A DNA stretch of 42,389 nucleotides from Halostagnicola sp. A56 (GTDB taxonomy: Archaea; Halobacteriota; Halobacteria; Halobacteriales; Natrialbaceae): assembly GCF_000691505.1 (NCBI RefSeq), contig NZ_JMIP02000014.1, positions 669,756 through 712,144 of the forward strand, in the 5' to 3' direction. Below, piece after piece: positions 34,922 through 42,389 of this stretch. How positions within the stretch are numbered: position 1 is the first letter of the stretch; each line of letters starts with the position of its first letter. The position numbers and the translations under genes are program-made. Below the pieces are notes generated by a model. The model was not told the DNA's origin. It saw only the letters and a list, made by a program, of their open reading frames with translations, and searched no databases.

Positions 34922-35417
34922 TCACTCGAAACGGTCCAGCTGTTCGCCCCACATTATCGTCTGTGACAGCACCGATGTCAGTCCGCGACGCAACCGACCG
35001 GTGATCGCCGCTCCGGAGACGCCGAATTCGTCGTCGATTTCCTCGAGCGTCGCGTCCTTCGGGTGCTCGAAATACCCCGCCTCGAAGGCCGTGACGAGCG
35101 TTTCGTACTGCTTGTCGATGCGGTCGTACTGCATGCTCGTCGAAATCTCGAGTTCCGCCCGGAGCCGCTCGAGTTCGAGCGAGATATCGTATTCGTCGAC
35201 GCGCGCTTGGAACGCCTCGGTGCGCTCTTGTTCGCGGAATCTGATCTCGAACGTCCAACCCCTCGTCGGTACCGATTCCCTCGAGGAGCGTCGCACGCGA
35301 CTCGAGGAGGGCGTCCGCGAGTCCGGGAACCGAGTCGGACCACGTCACCTTGTACAATCGGCCGTCGTCGAACCGATCCATCTCGGCACCGTCTCGATGG
35401 CCCGGTCCGGCCAAATC
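34922..35417 (-). pseudogene. HTH_10 (bacterio-opsin-activator-like) regulator, truncated and frameshifted
   Basis: Two frames together spell the later part of a Bat-type regulator. The first (from about 35417) reads FDDGRLYKVTWSD...LLEGIGTDEG. Near 35258, at a CCAACCCC tract, the sense continues in another frame as WTFEIRFREQERTEAFQARV. It runs to the HTH_10 domain (LVTAFEAGYFEHPKDATLEE, FGVSGAAITGRLRRG). One extra base would explain the shift. Such proteins normally have about 70-100 more residues at the N-terminus. That space is occupied by the end of a different gene, so the 5' part is missing too. Expected product: none, or an N-terminally truncated HTH protein from an internal start. 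Confidence 0.7.
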
Positions 35418-35435
35418 TGTGATTCGATCGTGTCG

Positions 35436-35630
35436 TCACTCCGGTGCGTATATCTCGTCGACTCGGTCGTCGAACCGATTCAGGATGATGCGGCGTTTCT
35501 TCTTCATCGTCGGCGTGAGCATGTCGTTTTCCTCGGTGAACTCCTTGGGGACCAGTCGGAACTGCTTGATCGTCTCGTGTTTCTCGAAGTTCTCGTTGAC
35601 GCGGTCGACTTCCTCCCGTACGTACGCTTG
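35436..35630 (-). pseudogene. 3' remnant of a long-chain fatty-acid-CoA ligase gene
   Basis: Only the last 64 codons survive: QAYVREEVDRVNENFEKHET at the start, then IKQFRLVPKEFTEENDMLT and PTMKKKRRIILNRFDDRVDE. This is the C-terminal subdomain of AMP-forming long-chain acyl-CoA synthetases, including the KKKRR element with the catalytic-lysine region. The rest of the gene, more than 500 codons, is absent; the sequence changes at about 35628 into a permease gene. It cannot make a functional enzyme. Confidence 0.8.
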
Positions 35631-36435
35631 CTTGGTTGAGCATGATTCCCCAATTGTTCGAGAATCCGCCAAGGAACCCGAGATAAAAGAGCGCAACTGA
35701 ACCGAAGATAATCCCACGAGCTGAGTTTACAAAATTAATTAGGACGTAGGGCATAATATTCGGGAGGACATCATCTACAATTATTTTTGGGGAGGATGCA
35801 CCCATAATTCGGGAGACCTCGACGTAGGAACGGTCTCGAATCGAGAGTACCTGGGATCTGATCGATCGCGCGAGACCGGCCCACGAGTTGATCACGAGGA
35901 AAATGCCGATCAGGTATGGGTTCTCCGGTTCGAAGATGGCAACGAGGAGGATAACCAGGGGCAATCCGGGAATTGTTATAGCGATGTCCGTGAGAGTGGT
36001 AAGGACGCTATCGATAATTCCTCCCTTGTAGCCCGAAATAGTCCCGACAACCATCGCTATGATCGTCGAGAACACTGCTCCGGCCAGAATCATCTTCAGC
36101 ATCGGCGGCGTCGAGTGGACGAGCTCTGATAGGAGGCTTCTACCGAGGTGGTTCGTTCCGAGTGGATACGCCATACTTTCGAAGGGTCCAACATATTGCG
36201 GTCCCTGTCCCTGTGTTGGAGGGGGAACGAGGTAGAGACCGACCGTTCCCATCAGGACGTAGAACAGGATGATGAGGGAGCCGGTCTTCGTTCGCCAGTC
36301 GTTCCAGACGACCCGTAGGGGGGCGAGCACGGCCACATCGAGCCATTCCTTGTATAGTTCCGAACGGGTTGTTGATTTGTCTTTCGTACTTTCGTGATCG
36401 TCGGTCGCGTCGAACGTTGAATTAGTTTCAGCCAT
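35629..36435 (-). pseudogene. Oligopeptide ABC permease DppC/OppC-like, 3'-truncated
   Basis: This is the second membrane subunit of a peptide-type ABC importer. About 269 codons are normal: a hydrophilic N-terminus, a first helix (SLIILFYVLMGTVGLYLVPP), GTNHLGRSLLSELVHS, and the cytoplasmic EAA loop (YVEVSRIMGASSPKIIVDDV). The frame reaches FSNNWGIMLNQA and then runs out of register into acyl-CoA synthetase sequence, ending at a chance stop at 34978 after about 215 unrelated residues. About 60 C-terminal residues with the last helices are missing. It begins 13 bp after permease B. Bases here are clearly less GC-rich than elsewhere. Confidence 0.82.
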
Positions 36436-36448
36436 CGAATGTCACCTC

Positions 36449-37459
36449 TTAGTACGCCTCCTTGCCCTCGCCTTCGCTGACTCGCGGATCGATCATCCCA
36501 TAGGTAAGATCCGCGATCAGGATGCAAATTAGAACGGTGACGGTAATGACGAGGAATATCCCCATCATAAGTGGGTAATCGCGGGCACTGACTGCTTGCA
36601 GGAGGTAGGTTCCGAGACCGGGGTAGGCGAAGATCTCTTCGAGGATGACCGATCCACCGAACATGAATCCGACGGAGATCATCAGGTTCGTGTACATGGG
36701 CAACAGCGCATTCCGACCGACATACCGGACCGCGATTCGACGTCCGGGAATGCCTCGGAGGTGTGCCACTCGAATGTAGTCCTCCCCGATCTCCTGGATC
36801 GAGTTCCCACGCATCGTGATGGCGGTCCCGCCGAATCCGGTGATGACGAGGGACGCGACCGGAAGCGTCGCGTGGTAGAACACGTCGGAGATAAAGACGG
36901 GTGACAGTCCCGGCTCTAACCCGACAGTGTAGTTCCCCGACTGCGGAAAGATACTTAACTGGATCGAGAGGACGTACACCAGAAAGATCGCCGCGATATA
37001 GTAGGGAACCGAGTTCAGAAACATCGAAAGGACTGTCGACCCGGTGTCAAACTGGGTTCCCTCCCGGTACGCCATGACCGCGCCGAGCACGACGCCGATC
37101 AGGAACGTGAGCAGGATCGAAAGCGTGAGCAGGAAGATCGTCCACGGGGCGGCCTGAACAATGAGGCTGCTGACGCTCCTGCCGAGCTCTATCGACTCTC
37201 CCATGTCTCCCTGCAGAACGTTCGTGAGATATTTGTAGTACTGGACGTGCAACGGGGCCGAGGGGTCGATATTCGTATACGTCTCGGTGAGCTCGTTGAT
37301 CCGAGACATATCCACGCTCGTTGACCCTCGGCTCTGGATGACTTGCGCCCTAATGTGGTCCGCCGGTCCGCCCGGCATCGCACGTGTCAGCCCAAATGTC
37401 ACAGTAATTACTGCGATGAACGTGACGAACGCTTGCCCAAGCCGCTTGAGTATGTACAT
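36449..37459 (-). CDS. Oligopeptide ABC transporter permease, DppB/OppB-like
   Basis: This 336-residue membrane subunit belongs to a dipeptide/oligopeptide/nickel-type ABC importer. It shows the family N-terminus (MYILKRLGQAFVTFIAVITV, TRAMPGGPAD), six helices, and the EAA coupling loop (EDYIRVAHLRGIPGRRIAVR, followed by NALLP). The end GMIDPRV is typical. It lies between the binding protein gene (77 bp upstream) and the truncated permease C gene (13 bp downstream). With permease C broken and no ATPase genes in the window, this importer is probably not functional from this locus. Confidence 0.92.
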   Translation of the reverse strand: MYILKRLGQAFVTFIAVITVTFGLTRAMPGGPADHIRAQVIQSRGSTSVDMSRINELTETYTNIDPSAPLHVQYYKYLTNVLQGDMGESIELGRSVSSLIVQAAPWTIFLLTLSILLTFLIGVVLGAVMAYREGTQFDTGSTVLSMFLNSVPYYIAAIFLVYVLSIQLSIFPQSGNYTVGLEPGLSPVFISDVFYHATLPVASLVITGFGGTAITMRGNSIQEIGEDYIRVAHLRGIPGRRIAVRYVGRNALLPMYTNLMISVGFMFGGSVILEEIFAYPGLGTYLLQAVSARDYPLMMGIFLVITVTVLICILIADLTYGMIDPRVSEGEGKEAY

Positions 37460-37536
37460 TATTTTGATTGTTCGTGGTGTGTGTTAGCTTATAATGGTTC
37501 TCCTTTCGTTGACTCTCTGGATCTACTGGTACCTAA

Positions 37537-39309
37537 TTACTCCTTGGCCTGTAGTTCGCCGGTTCGTGGGAACCACCAGAGTGGCCACTTCGACTGGTAC
37601 TTCGGCGAGTTGGGCTCCGGAACCTCCCAGTCGTCAGTGTAGAACCAGACCGGGTCGTTGATCTCCTGTATCTGAAGCATGGGGACCGTTTGGTTCGTAA
37701 TCCACGCAATCTGGTCAGTAAGAGCGGTTGCTTCCTCCTCATCTTGTGCGACGAGTAAGTCTTCCATTAGTCCGCGCGGATCGACCGACTCGAGATCGCC
37801 GTCGGGTTCTCCCATTGGTGGAGCCTCGAGGTTCTCGGGATCCAGATTCATGAACTCCGTATCGATGTTGTAGTACATGTCGAAGACGTAGTATGGACTG
37901 GACCGTTGGAGCGTCCATCCCGTCGACGCCACCTTGAAGTTTCCGGCGGTGTAGTGGTCGGCCCAATACGTCGACGCCTCGATCCGCTGCATTTCTGCAG
38001 CGATCCCCTCGGTCTTGAGGTTATCGCGGATCGTTTGGTACACCGGATGCCAATCAGTGGTCCCTGCAGGGACCTTGATAGACATTTCGAACCGGTCGCC
38101 GTTCGGCCGGAACCAGTCGCCATCGTCCTTCTGGTACCCTTCGTTGCGGAGCAGTCGACGGCCGCGTTCCGGGTCCTCGTACCGGTACAGCTGATCGGCC
38201 ATTTCGTCGGAGACTTTGTTTTCCCAGCGGCTCGTCTGTTCGTTCTGGCCATTAATGTTTCCGACGAGTCCGCTCGGTGCTTCGACCGGTTGCCCGAGCC
38301 GACCGTAGTTGCCCGCACAGGCTTCCCTGTCGATGAACTCGCTGATGGCCTGTCGAACTCGTATATTACTGAAGTCCTCGTCTTCGTGATTGAACGGGAG
38401 AGAGTGCCCCCACAGCGCGGGAAGTTGCGCATTCAAGAGGTCATCGGGAGCCTGTTCGAAGACCGTTTCCGGTGCTGTGTAATTTCGGATTCCGTCGACT
38501 TTGCCGCCGAGGAGCACGCTTGAGGTATTAGTCGAGACCTTGCGGATCTCCCAGGTCTCCCAGTTGATGTTGTCCGCATCCGGATGGTGTTCGTACAGAC
38601 TCATCCGGAGGTGGCGGTTGTCCCGCTCCTCGAACTGGAAGGGGCCGTTGCCCTTCACCTTCGACTCGTCGAACGAGTCGTTACGGAGGTCGTTCCGAAT
38701 GTCGCTGATCTCGTCGTCGGTCGTTGCGTCCTCCCATCGTTCAACGTAGTCCTTGTACAGCCGGAACGGCGTCTCGAGCCAGTAGTAATTCAATCCATCC
38801 TGAAATAGCTGTTTGTTGACTGTTCCGTCAAGGGTGAGTTCGACAGACTTGTCCCCAGCTCGCTGGATGTCCGTCCAGAGCGTCGATATCGTATCGCCGA
38901 TGATGGCGTCGGTGACGAGTTTCGTGTAGAGGTCGTCGGCGTTGACCGGATCACCCGGATCGCCGTTGTGCCACGTGAGACCGTCACGAACCTTCAGTAC
39001 CGCGGTATCGCCTTCGAATTCCTCGATAGAAACAGCATAGGACTCGAACTCCTCCTCGTTGATGTAGTATCGTTGGAGCTGGTCGCTCTGCAACTCGTGT
39101 GAGAACGGATTCTGCAGGTTGAGGTGATTGAACTGCCAGTTTTTCGGATTTACTGTCGTTGGTTGAATGAACGTATCTGAATCAGACGAACCCCCTGTGC
39201 AACCAGCCAGTGCGACCGCTCCCCCCATCGCTGCACCGCGGAGGAGGTGTCTGCGCGATATGGATCCCCGATTCGACGTCCGTAGTTGTCCCTTGCCATG
39301 TGATGGCAT
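37537..39309 (-). CDS. Peptide-type ABC transporter substrate-binding lipoprotein
   Basis: This is a 590-residue extracellular solute-binding protein of family 5 (SBP_bac_5/DppA-OppA). A twin-arginine signal (SRRHLLRGAAMGGAVALAGC) ends in the lipobox LAGC, so it should be exported folded and lipid-anchored outside the membrane. The mature part shows LKVRDGLTWHNGDP...NADDLYTKL and FSNIRVRQAISEFIDREACA, the hallmarks of the family. The ATG at 39309 is preferred over that at 39315 because the TATA-like box at 39331-39339 is then about 26 bp upstream. It is the first gene of the importer operon; G+C is lower than in the rest of the window. Ligand: peptide-like, not known. Confidence 0.92.
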   Translation of the reverse strand: MPSHGKGQLRTSNRGSISRRHLLRGAAMGGAVALAGCTGGSSDSDTFIQPTTVNPKNWQFNHLNLQNPFSHELQSDQLQRYYINEEEFESYAVSIEEFEGDTAVLKVRDGLTWHNGDPGDPVNADDLYTKLVTDAIIGDTISTLWTDIQRAGDKSVELTLDGTVNKQLFQDGLNYYWLETPFRLYKDYVERWEDATTDDEISDIRNDLRNDSFDESKVKGNGPFQFEERDNRHLRMSLYEHHPDADNINWETWEIRKVSTNTSSVLLGGKVDGIRNYTAPETVFEQAPDDLLNAQLPALWGHSLPFNHEDEDFSNIRVRQAISEFIDREACAGNYGRLGQPVEAPSGLVGNINGQNEQTSRWENKVSDEMADQLYRYEDPERGRRLLRNEGYQKDDGDWFRPNGDRFEMSIKVPAGTTDWHPVYQTIRDNLKTEGIAAEMQRIEASTYWADHYTAGNFKVASTGWTLQRSSPYYVFDMYYNIDTEFMNLDPENLEAPPMGEPDGDLESVDPRGLMEDLLVAQDEEEATALTDQIAWITNQTVPMLQIQEINDPVWFYTDDWEVPEPNSPKYQSKWPLWWFPRTGELQAKE

Positions 39310-39330
39310 ACTCATCTATTGTTACTAGGT

Positions 39331-39339
39331 AATAAAAAA
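39331..39339 (-). promoter_or_regulatory. TATA-like box of the binding-protein operon
   Basis: TTTTTTATT on the minus strand sits about 26 bp before the ATG at 39309 and decides between two nearby start codons. Confidence 0.55.
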
Positions 39340-40150
39340 CATTATGGATCGGTTGTCCCTTCCGTATATTGACTTTTCAGGCCTATTGAACCAGTGAATG
39401 TTTCCTTTTAGCTGAAAAAAGTGACCGTGGTGCCGATTCCATCAAGTGTCTGTCAGAGCGGGTAACTGAGCGACCGTATCGACGGAACTGTCCGTAGAAC
39501 ATCTATTTGCGCAGTTTCACCGCTACTACCACGAATAGAACGATCGCTGCAGACGAGTTCCAGTGATTCCCCTATCTAACGCGTATTCTGTCCTCGAGAA
39601 CGTAGCTCGTTGAAACTTGCAAACCAGCGACCGTCCCACCGATTTCGAACGACCGCTGAGGATCACCAACTTCGAACAGTCCCTCGAAATCATTCTCGAG
39701 TGGTCCGTCGGTGATCGACTGTCGGTTCACCGGCGATAGTCTCATTCAACGGCGATACTCGCAGAATTGCCCACTGGTGGATCGTTCCGGCTTGCCCGGT
39801 TCCACATTTGTCCCCTCCATCCCGGGTCCGGTAGATCGAGTCTGCGTGTCGTCTCCATTTTGGTCTCACGGTCGCGTGAATTCCGACAGGGATAGCTACA
39901 TAGGCCCGTAACGTTCCGAGACAGTGCCTTTTTGTTCGCATTTTGAACATGCAAGGGCAGAAATGGACGAACTCGGAAATCAACACTGTCGCACTCCCCG
40001 ATCGCTGCCGTCGGCAGCACCGGCTAGTGTCGTTCGTGGGTGTGCAGTACTATACGCCCGTGCGGAGTGCATCAAACCGGATAAACACCGCTTGATGCAG
40101 TCTAAGGACGGCACCGGGCTGGTGTGTTCGTGTTCGTCTTCGAGCAACAA

Positions 40151-40158
40151 TCTATTTG
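40151..40158 (+). promoter_or_regulatory. TATA-like box of the ABC exporter
   Basis: TCTATTTG lies about 33 bp before the GTG at 40188 and downstream of the ATG at 40095. This argues for the GTG as the true start. Confidence 0.45.
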
Positions 40159-40187
40159 AACGAAGCGAGACGACGGTAACCGAGAAA

Positions 40188-42077
40188 GTGTCTCGTATTG
40201 ATCACCACCTCGAGGAGTATCGTGATGCAGTCGAATGGCCGCTGGTTCGTCTCTTCGCTCGGTTCGGCGCGGGCCGCCGTGGTTGGTTCGTGTTCGGCCT
40301 CTTCGCCGGACTGTTCGAACGCGTGGCGTCGCTGATTCCGCCGTTCGTTCTCGGTGTCGCCATCGACGCCGTGTTCAATCAAACGACGGCGTACGAACTC
40401 CCGCTCGTCCCAACTGCAATGATTCCAGCGACGACCGAGGGCCAACTCTGGTTTTCCTTCGGCGTCATACTGGTCTGTTACCTACTAACCGCGTTGCTTG
40501 CAACAGTTCGAATGCTTTCGGTCGACTACTACTCTCATCACCTGATGCACGTCGTCCGGACGTCGACGTACGACAAACTACAACGGTTGGATGTTCGCTT
40601 TTTCGACGCCCACGAAAAGGGCGAACTGATGAGTATTCTCAACAACGACATCTCTAATTTCGAGCAGTTTTTCGACGACGCGCTCACCATGACGGTTCGA
40701 ATCGTGACCGTCCTCGTCGGTATTACGGCCCTGTTGGTCCACCTGAACTGGCAACTGGCCGTCGTAACCCTCGGTGCTGTCCCGTTGCTTACCGTCTTCA
40801 CGCTGTGGTTCATGCGACGGATCGAACCCGTCTTCGATCGGATTCGCTCGAGCGTCGGCGGGATGAACACCCGCCTCGAGAACAACCTCGGCGGGATCAA
40901 CCTCATCAAGGCGATGACCACCGAATCGTACGAGTCCGAGCGCGTCGCCGATGCCTCGTATCGGTACTTCCATACGAACTGGCAGCGAATCAAGCTCAAC
41001 ACGGTCTACCACCCGGGTAGCAGCCTCATCACGAACGCGTCGTTCGCGGCGACGTTTATCATCGGCGGCTACTGGGTCGTCGTCGGTCCGCCGCCGCTTT
41101 TCAGCGGAACGCTCACCGTCGGATCACTGGTGACGTTCTTGTTCATGAGCCAGCGGTTTACCGGCCCGCTCAAACAGATCGCACGGATCGTCGAGCAGTA
41201 CGAAAACGCGCTCGCCTCGAGCAAGCGCGTCGTCGGACTCATGGACATGCCCGTCGCGATCGAGGACGAACAACGAGCGACGGATCTGTCGACCATCGAT
41301 GGTCAAATCGCGTACGATACCGTGAGTTTCGCGTACGACCCCGACGAGGAGTACGTCCTCGAGGACGTCTCGTTTTCCGTCGAACCAGGCGAGACTGTCG
41401 CGTTCGTGGGCCCGACGGGGGCCGGCAAGTCGACGGTCGTTCGGTTGCTCATGCGAATGTACGAGGCCGACGCTGGCGCGGTTCGAATCGACGGCCACGA
41501 CGTGCGAAACGTGACGCTCTCGAGTCTCCGCGACGGTATCGGTTACGTCAGCCAGGAGGACTACCTCTTCGGCGGCACGGTCCGAGAGAATATTGCCTAC
41601 GGTAGCTTCGACGCGACTGATAGGGAAATCGTCTCCGCCGCCAAAGCCGCGCAGGCCCACTCCTTTATCGATGCGCTTCCCGCCGGCTACGACACCGAAG
41701 TCGGCGAGGAAGGAGTCAAACTCTCCGGCGGTCAGCGTCAGCGAATCGCGCTCGCACGCGTTATTCTGTCCGACCCTGACATTCTGGTGCTAGACGAGGC
41801 GACCAGCGATGTCGACACCGAGACCGAGATGCTCATCCAGCGCTCGATCGAGGAAATCACCGTCGACAGAACAACTGTCGTCATCGCCCATCGACTCTCG
41901 ACGGTGCGGGACGCAGACACCATATTCGTCCTCGACGACGGCCGGATCGTCGAACGTGGAAGTCACGAAACACTGCTCGAGAGAGACGGTCTCTACGCGA
42001 ACCTCTGGCGGGTACAGGCGGGCGAGATCGACGAACTGCCGGAGGCGTTCGTCGAGCGAATTACGCGAAACGAGTAG
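40188..42077 (+). CDS. ABC exporter, fused membrane and ATPase domains (MsbA/MDR type)
   Basis: This 629-residue half-transporter works as a dimer to export lipids, drugs or peptides. The first 310 residues are the six-helix exporter domain (GLFERVASLIPPFVLGVAID; FDAHEKGELMSILNNDISNF). The ATPase domain has Walker A (GPTGAGKST), the Q-loop (YVSQEDYLFGGTVRENI), the signature LSGGQRQRIALARV, Walker B (ILVLDEATSDVD) and the H-loop (VVIAHRLSTVRDADTI). All catalytic elements are intact. The start is uncertain. GTG at 40188 (VSRIDHHLEEYRDAVEWPL) gives the usual family N-terminus. Upstream in-frame ATGs (40095, 39924) add a Ser/Cys-rich stretch that does not look like protein. The substrate is unknown. 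Confidence 0.93.
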   Translation: MSRIDHHLEEYRDAVEWPLVRLFARFGAGRRGWFVFGLFAGLFERVASLIPPFVLGVAIDAVFNQTTAYELPLVPTAMIPATTEGQLWFSFGVILVCYLLTALLATVRMLSVDYYSHHLMHVVRTSTYDKLQRLDVRFFDAHEKGELMSILNNDISNFEQFFDDALTMTVRIVTVLVGITALLVHLNWQLAVVTLGAVPLLTVFTLWFMRRIEPVFDRIRSSVGGMNTRLENNLGGINLIKAMTTESYESERVADASYRYFHTNWQRIKLNTVYHPGSSLITNASFAATFIIGGYWVVVGPPPLFSGTLTVGSLVTFLFMSQRFTGPLKQIARIVEQYENALASSKRVVGLMDMPVAIEDEQRATDLSTIDGQIAYDTVSFAYDPDEEYVLEDVSFSVEPGETVAFVGPTGAGKSTVVRLLMRMYEADAGAVRIDGHDVRNVTLSSLRDGIGYVSQEDYLFGGTVRENIAYGSFDATDREIVSAAKAAQAHSFIDALPAGYDTEVGEEGVKLSGGQRQRIALARVILSDPDILVLDEATSDVDTETEMLIQRSIEEITVDRTTVVIAHRLSTVRDADTIFVLDDGRIVERGSHETLLERDGLYANLWRVQAGEIDELPEAFVERITRNE

Positions 42078-42389
42078 GGCGTCGCCCCACCCTCGAGTCG
42101 TTGCGACACGTTCCTCCCCCTGGTGTTTTAGCTGAGGGAACATGGTGTTCCATATCGGAACAACTTTCTTCATTACCGAATTATATGTGGTGTGAATTTA
42201 CATGGCATATTTTCGAATCGTCGCCCGGAACGCGTCTCACTCGGCACTCAACTGGTGTCTGGGGGAACTACTCGGTCGGTGGCCAAAATTCTTTACAACC
42301 ATACTACTGTATATGGGGTCCTTCCGGGAAACAAATCATACGTTCTAAACGGCTGCAAATCGACTAACGTTTCTTTTCAAATCGATTCA
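42078..42389. other. AT-rich 3' flank without a gene
   Basis: Nothing coding is visible. A short palindrome, GGAACA-TGG-TGTTCC, at 42137-42151 follows the ABC gene and could be an operator or weak hairpin. Confidence 0.5.

Larger units (their letters stand above)
39310..40187. other. 880-bp region without a supported gene
   Basis: This divergent gap between the binding protein and the ABC exporter is comparatively AT-rich and holds no frame with convincing protein character. It includes promoters at both ends and could contain worn-out mobile DNA, but I see no inverted terminal repeats or transposase motif. Confidence 0.55.

Noticed and set aside
39480..39536. Short peptide-like stretch (ELSVEHLFAQFHRYYHE) before a stop
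   Set aside because: Only about 21 codons between stops; too short to support a gene remnant.
39690..39986. Possible transposase remnant upstream of the ABC exporter
   Set aside because: The 98-codon minus frame has a few basic and Trp residues but no DDE or zinc motif and no flanking inverted repeats.

Overview
This window is chromosomal DNA from a halophilic archaeon (class Halobacteria), most like the Natrinema/Haloterrigena/Natrialba group by overall feel. The exact genus is an inference. The evidence is high G+C content, strongly acidic proteins, twin-arginine signal peptides with or without an archaeal lipobox, a PGF-CTERM-like C-terminus, HTH_10 and HalOD1 regulators, and many genes whose TATA-like box sits 25-30 bp before the start codon, which implies leaderless mRNAs.

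Left part (1-8100): a frameshifted arsenite/bile-acid-type transporter; a tRNA-Ser(CGA) with a second partial copy of its 3' end nearby; a stand-alone MoxR AAA ATPase; an exported PQQ-like beta-propeller protein that is probably archaeosortase-processed; phosphoenolpyruvate carboxylase; and an IclR regulator.

Proline block (8100-14500): L-glutamate-gamma-semialdehyde dehydrogenase with a 32-residue double zinc-knuckle microprotein overlapping its stop; a divergent HTH_10 regulator; proline dehydrogenase; and a tightly coupled three-gene transport unit (a 48-residue one-helix protein, the PutP sodium/proline symporter, and a 170-residue protein of unknown function). Together these would import proline and oxidise it to glutamate, which enters the TCA cycle as 2-oxoglutarate. 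Three 17-bp GTTC-N9-GAAC sites lie upstream of the IclR gene.

Middle part (14500-34900): mostly ordinary housekeeping genes. These are an EamA permease, an orphan Tat-exported protein, cyclophilin, an aspartoacylase-like deacylase, a short-chain dehydrogenase, a TrpD-like phosphoribosyltransferase, a STAS-like protein with an aberrant tail, a fused AhbA/AhbB siroheme decarboxylase, a giant FAD/Fe-S 2-hydroxyacid dehydrogenase, a lipoate-ligase-like protein, an M23-like barrel protein, a PAP2 phosphatase, a PaaI thioesterase, MoaB, a thiolase, TspO and several haloarchaeal families of unknown function.

Right part (34900-42389): a rearranged region. A dipeptide/oligopeptide ABC operon of lower G+C (binding protein, permease B, permease C) breaks off inside permease C. 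It is joined directly to the last 64 codons of a long-chain acyl-CoA synthetase gene, which is followed by a truncated and frameshifted HTH_10 regulator. No ATPase genes for the importer are present. A complete ABC exporter gene lies at the right end.

The observations most worth following up are the three-gene PutP unit, the zinc microprotein, the triple operator array, and the permease/acyl-CoA synthetase junction. I saw no CRISPR array, no complete insertion sequence and no obvious defence system.
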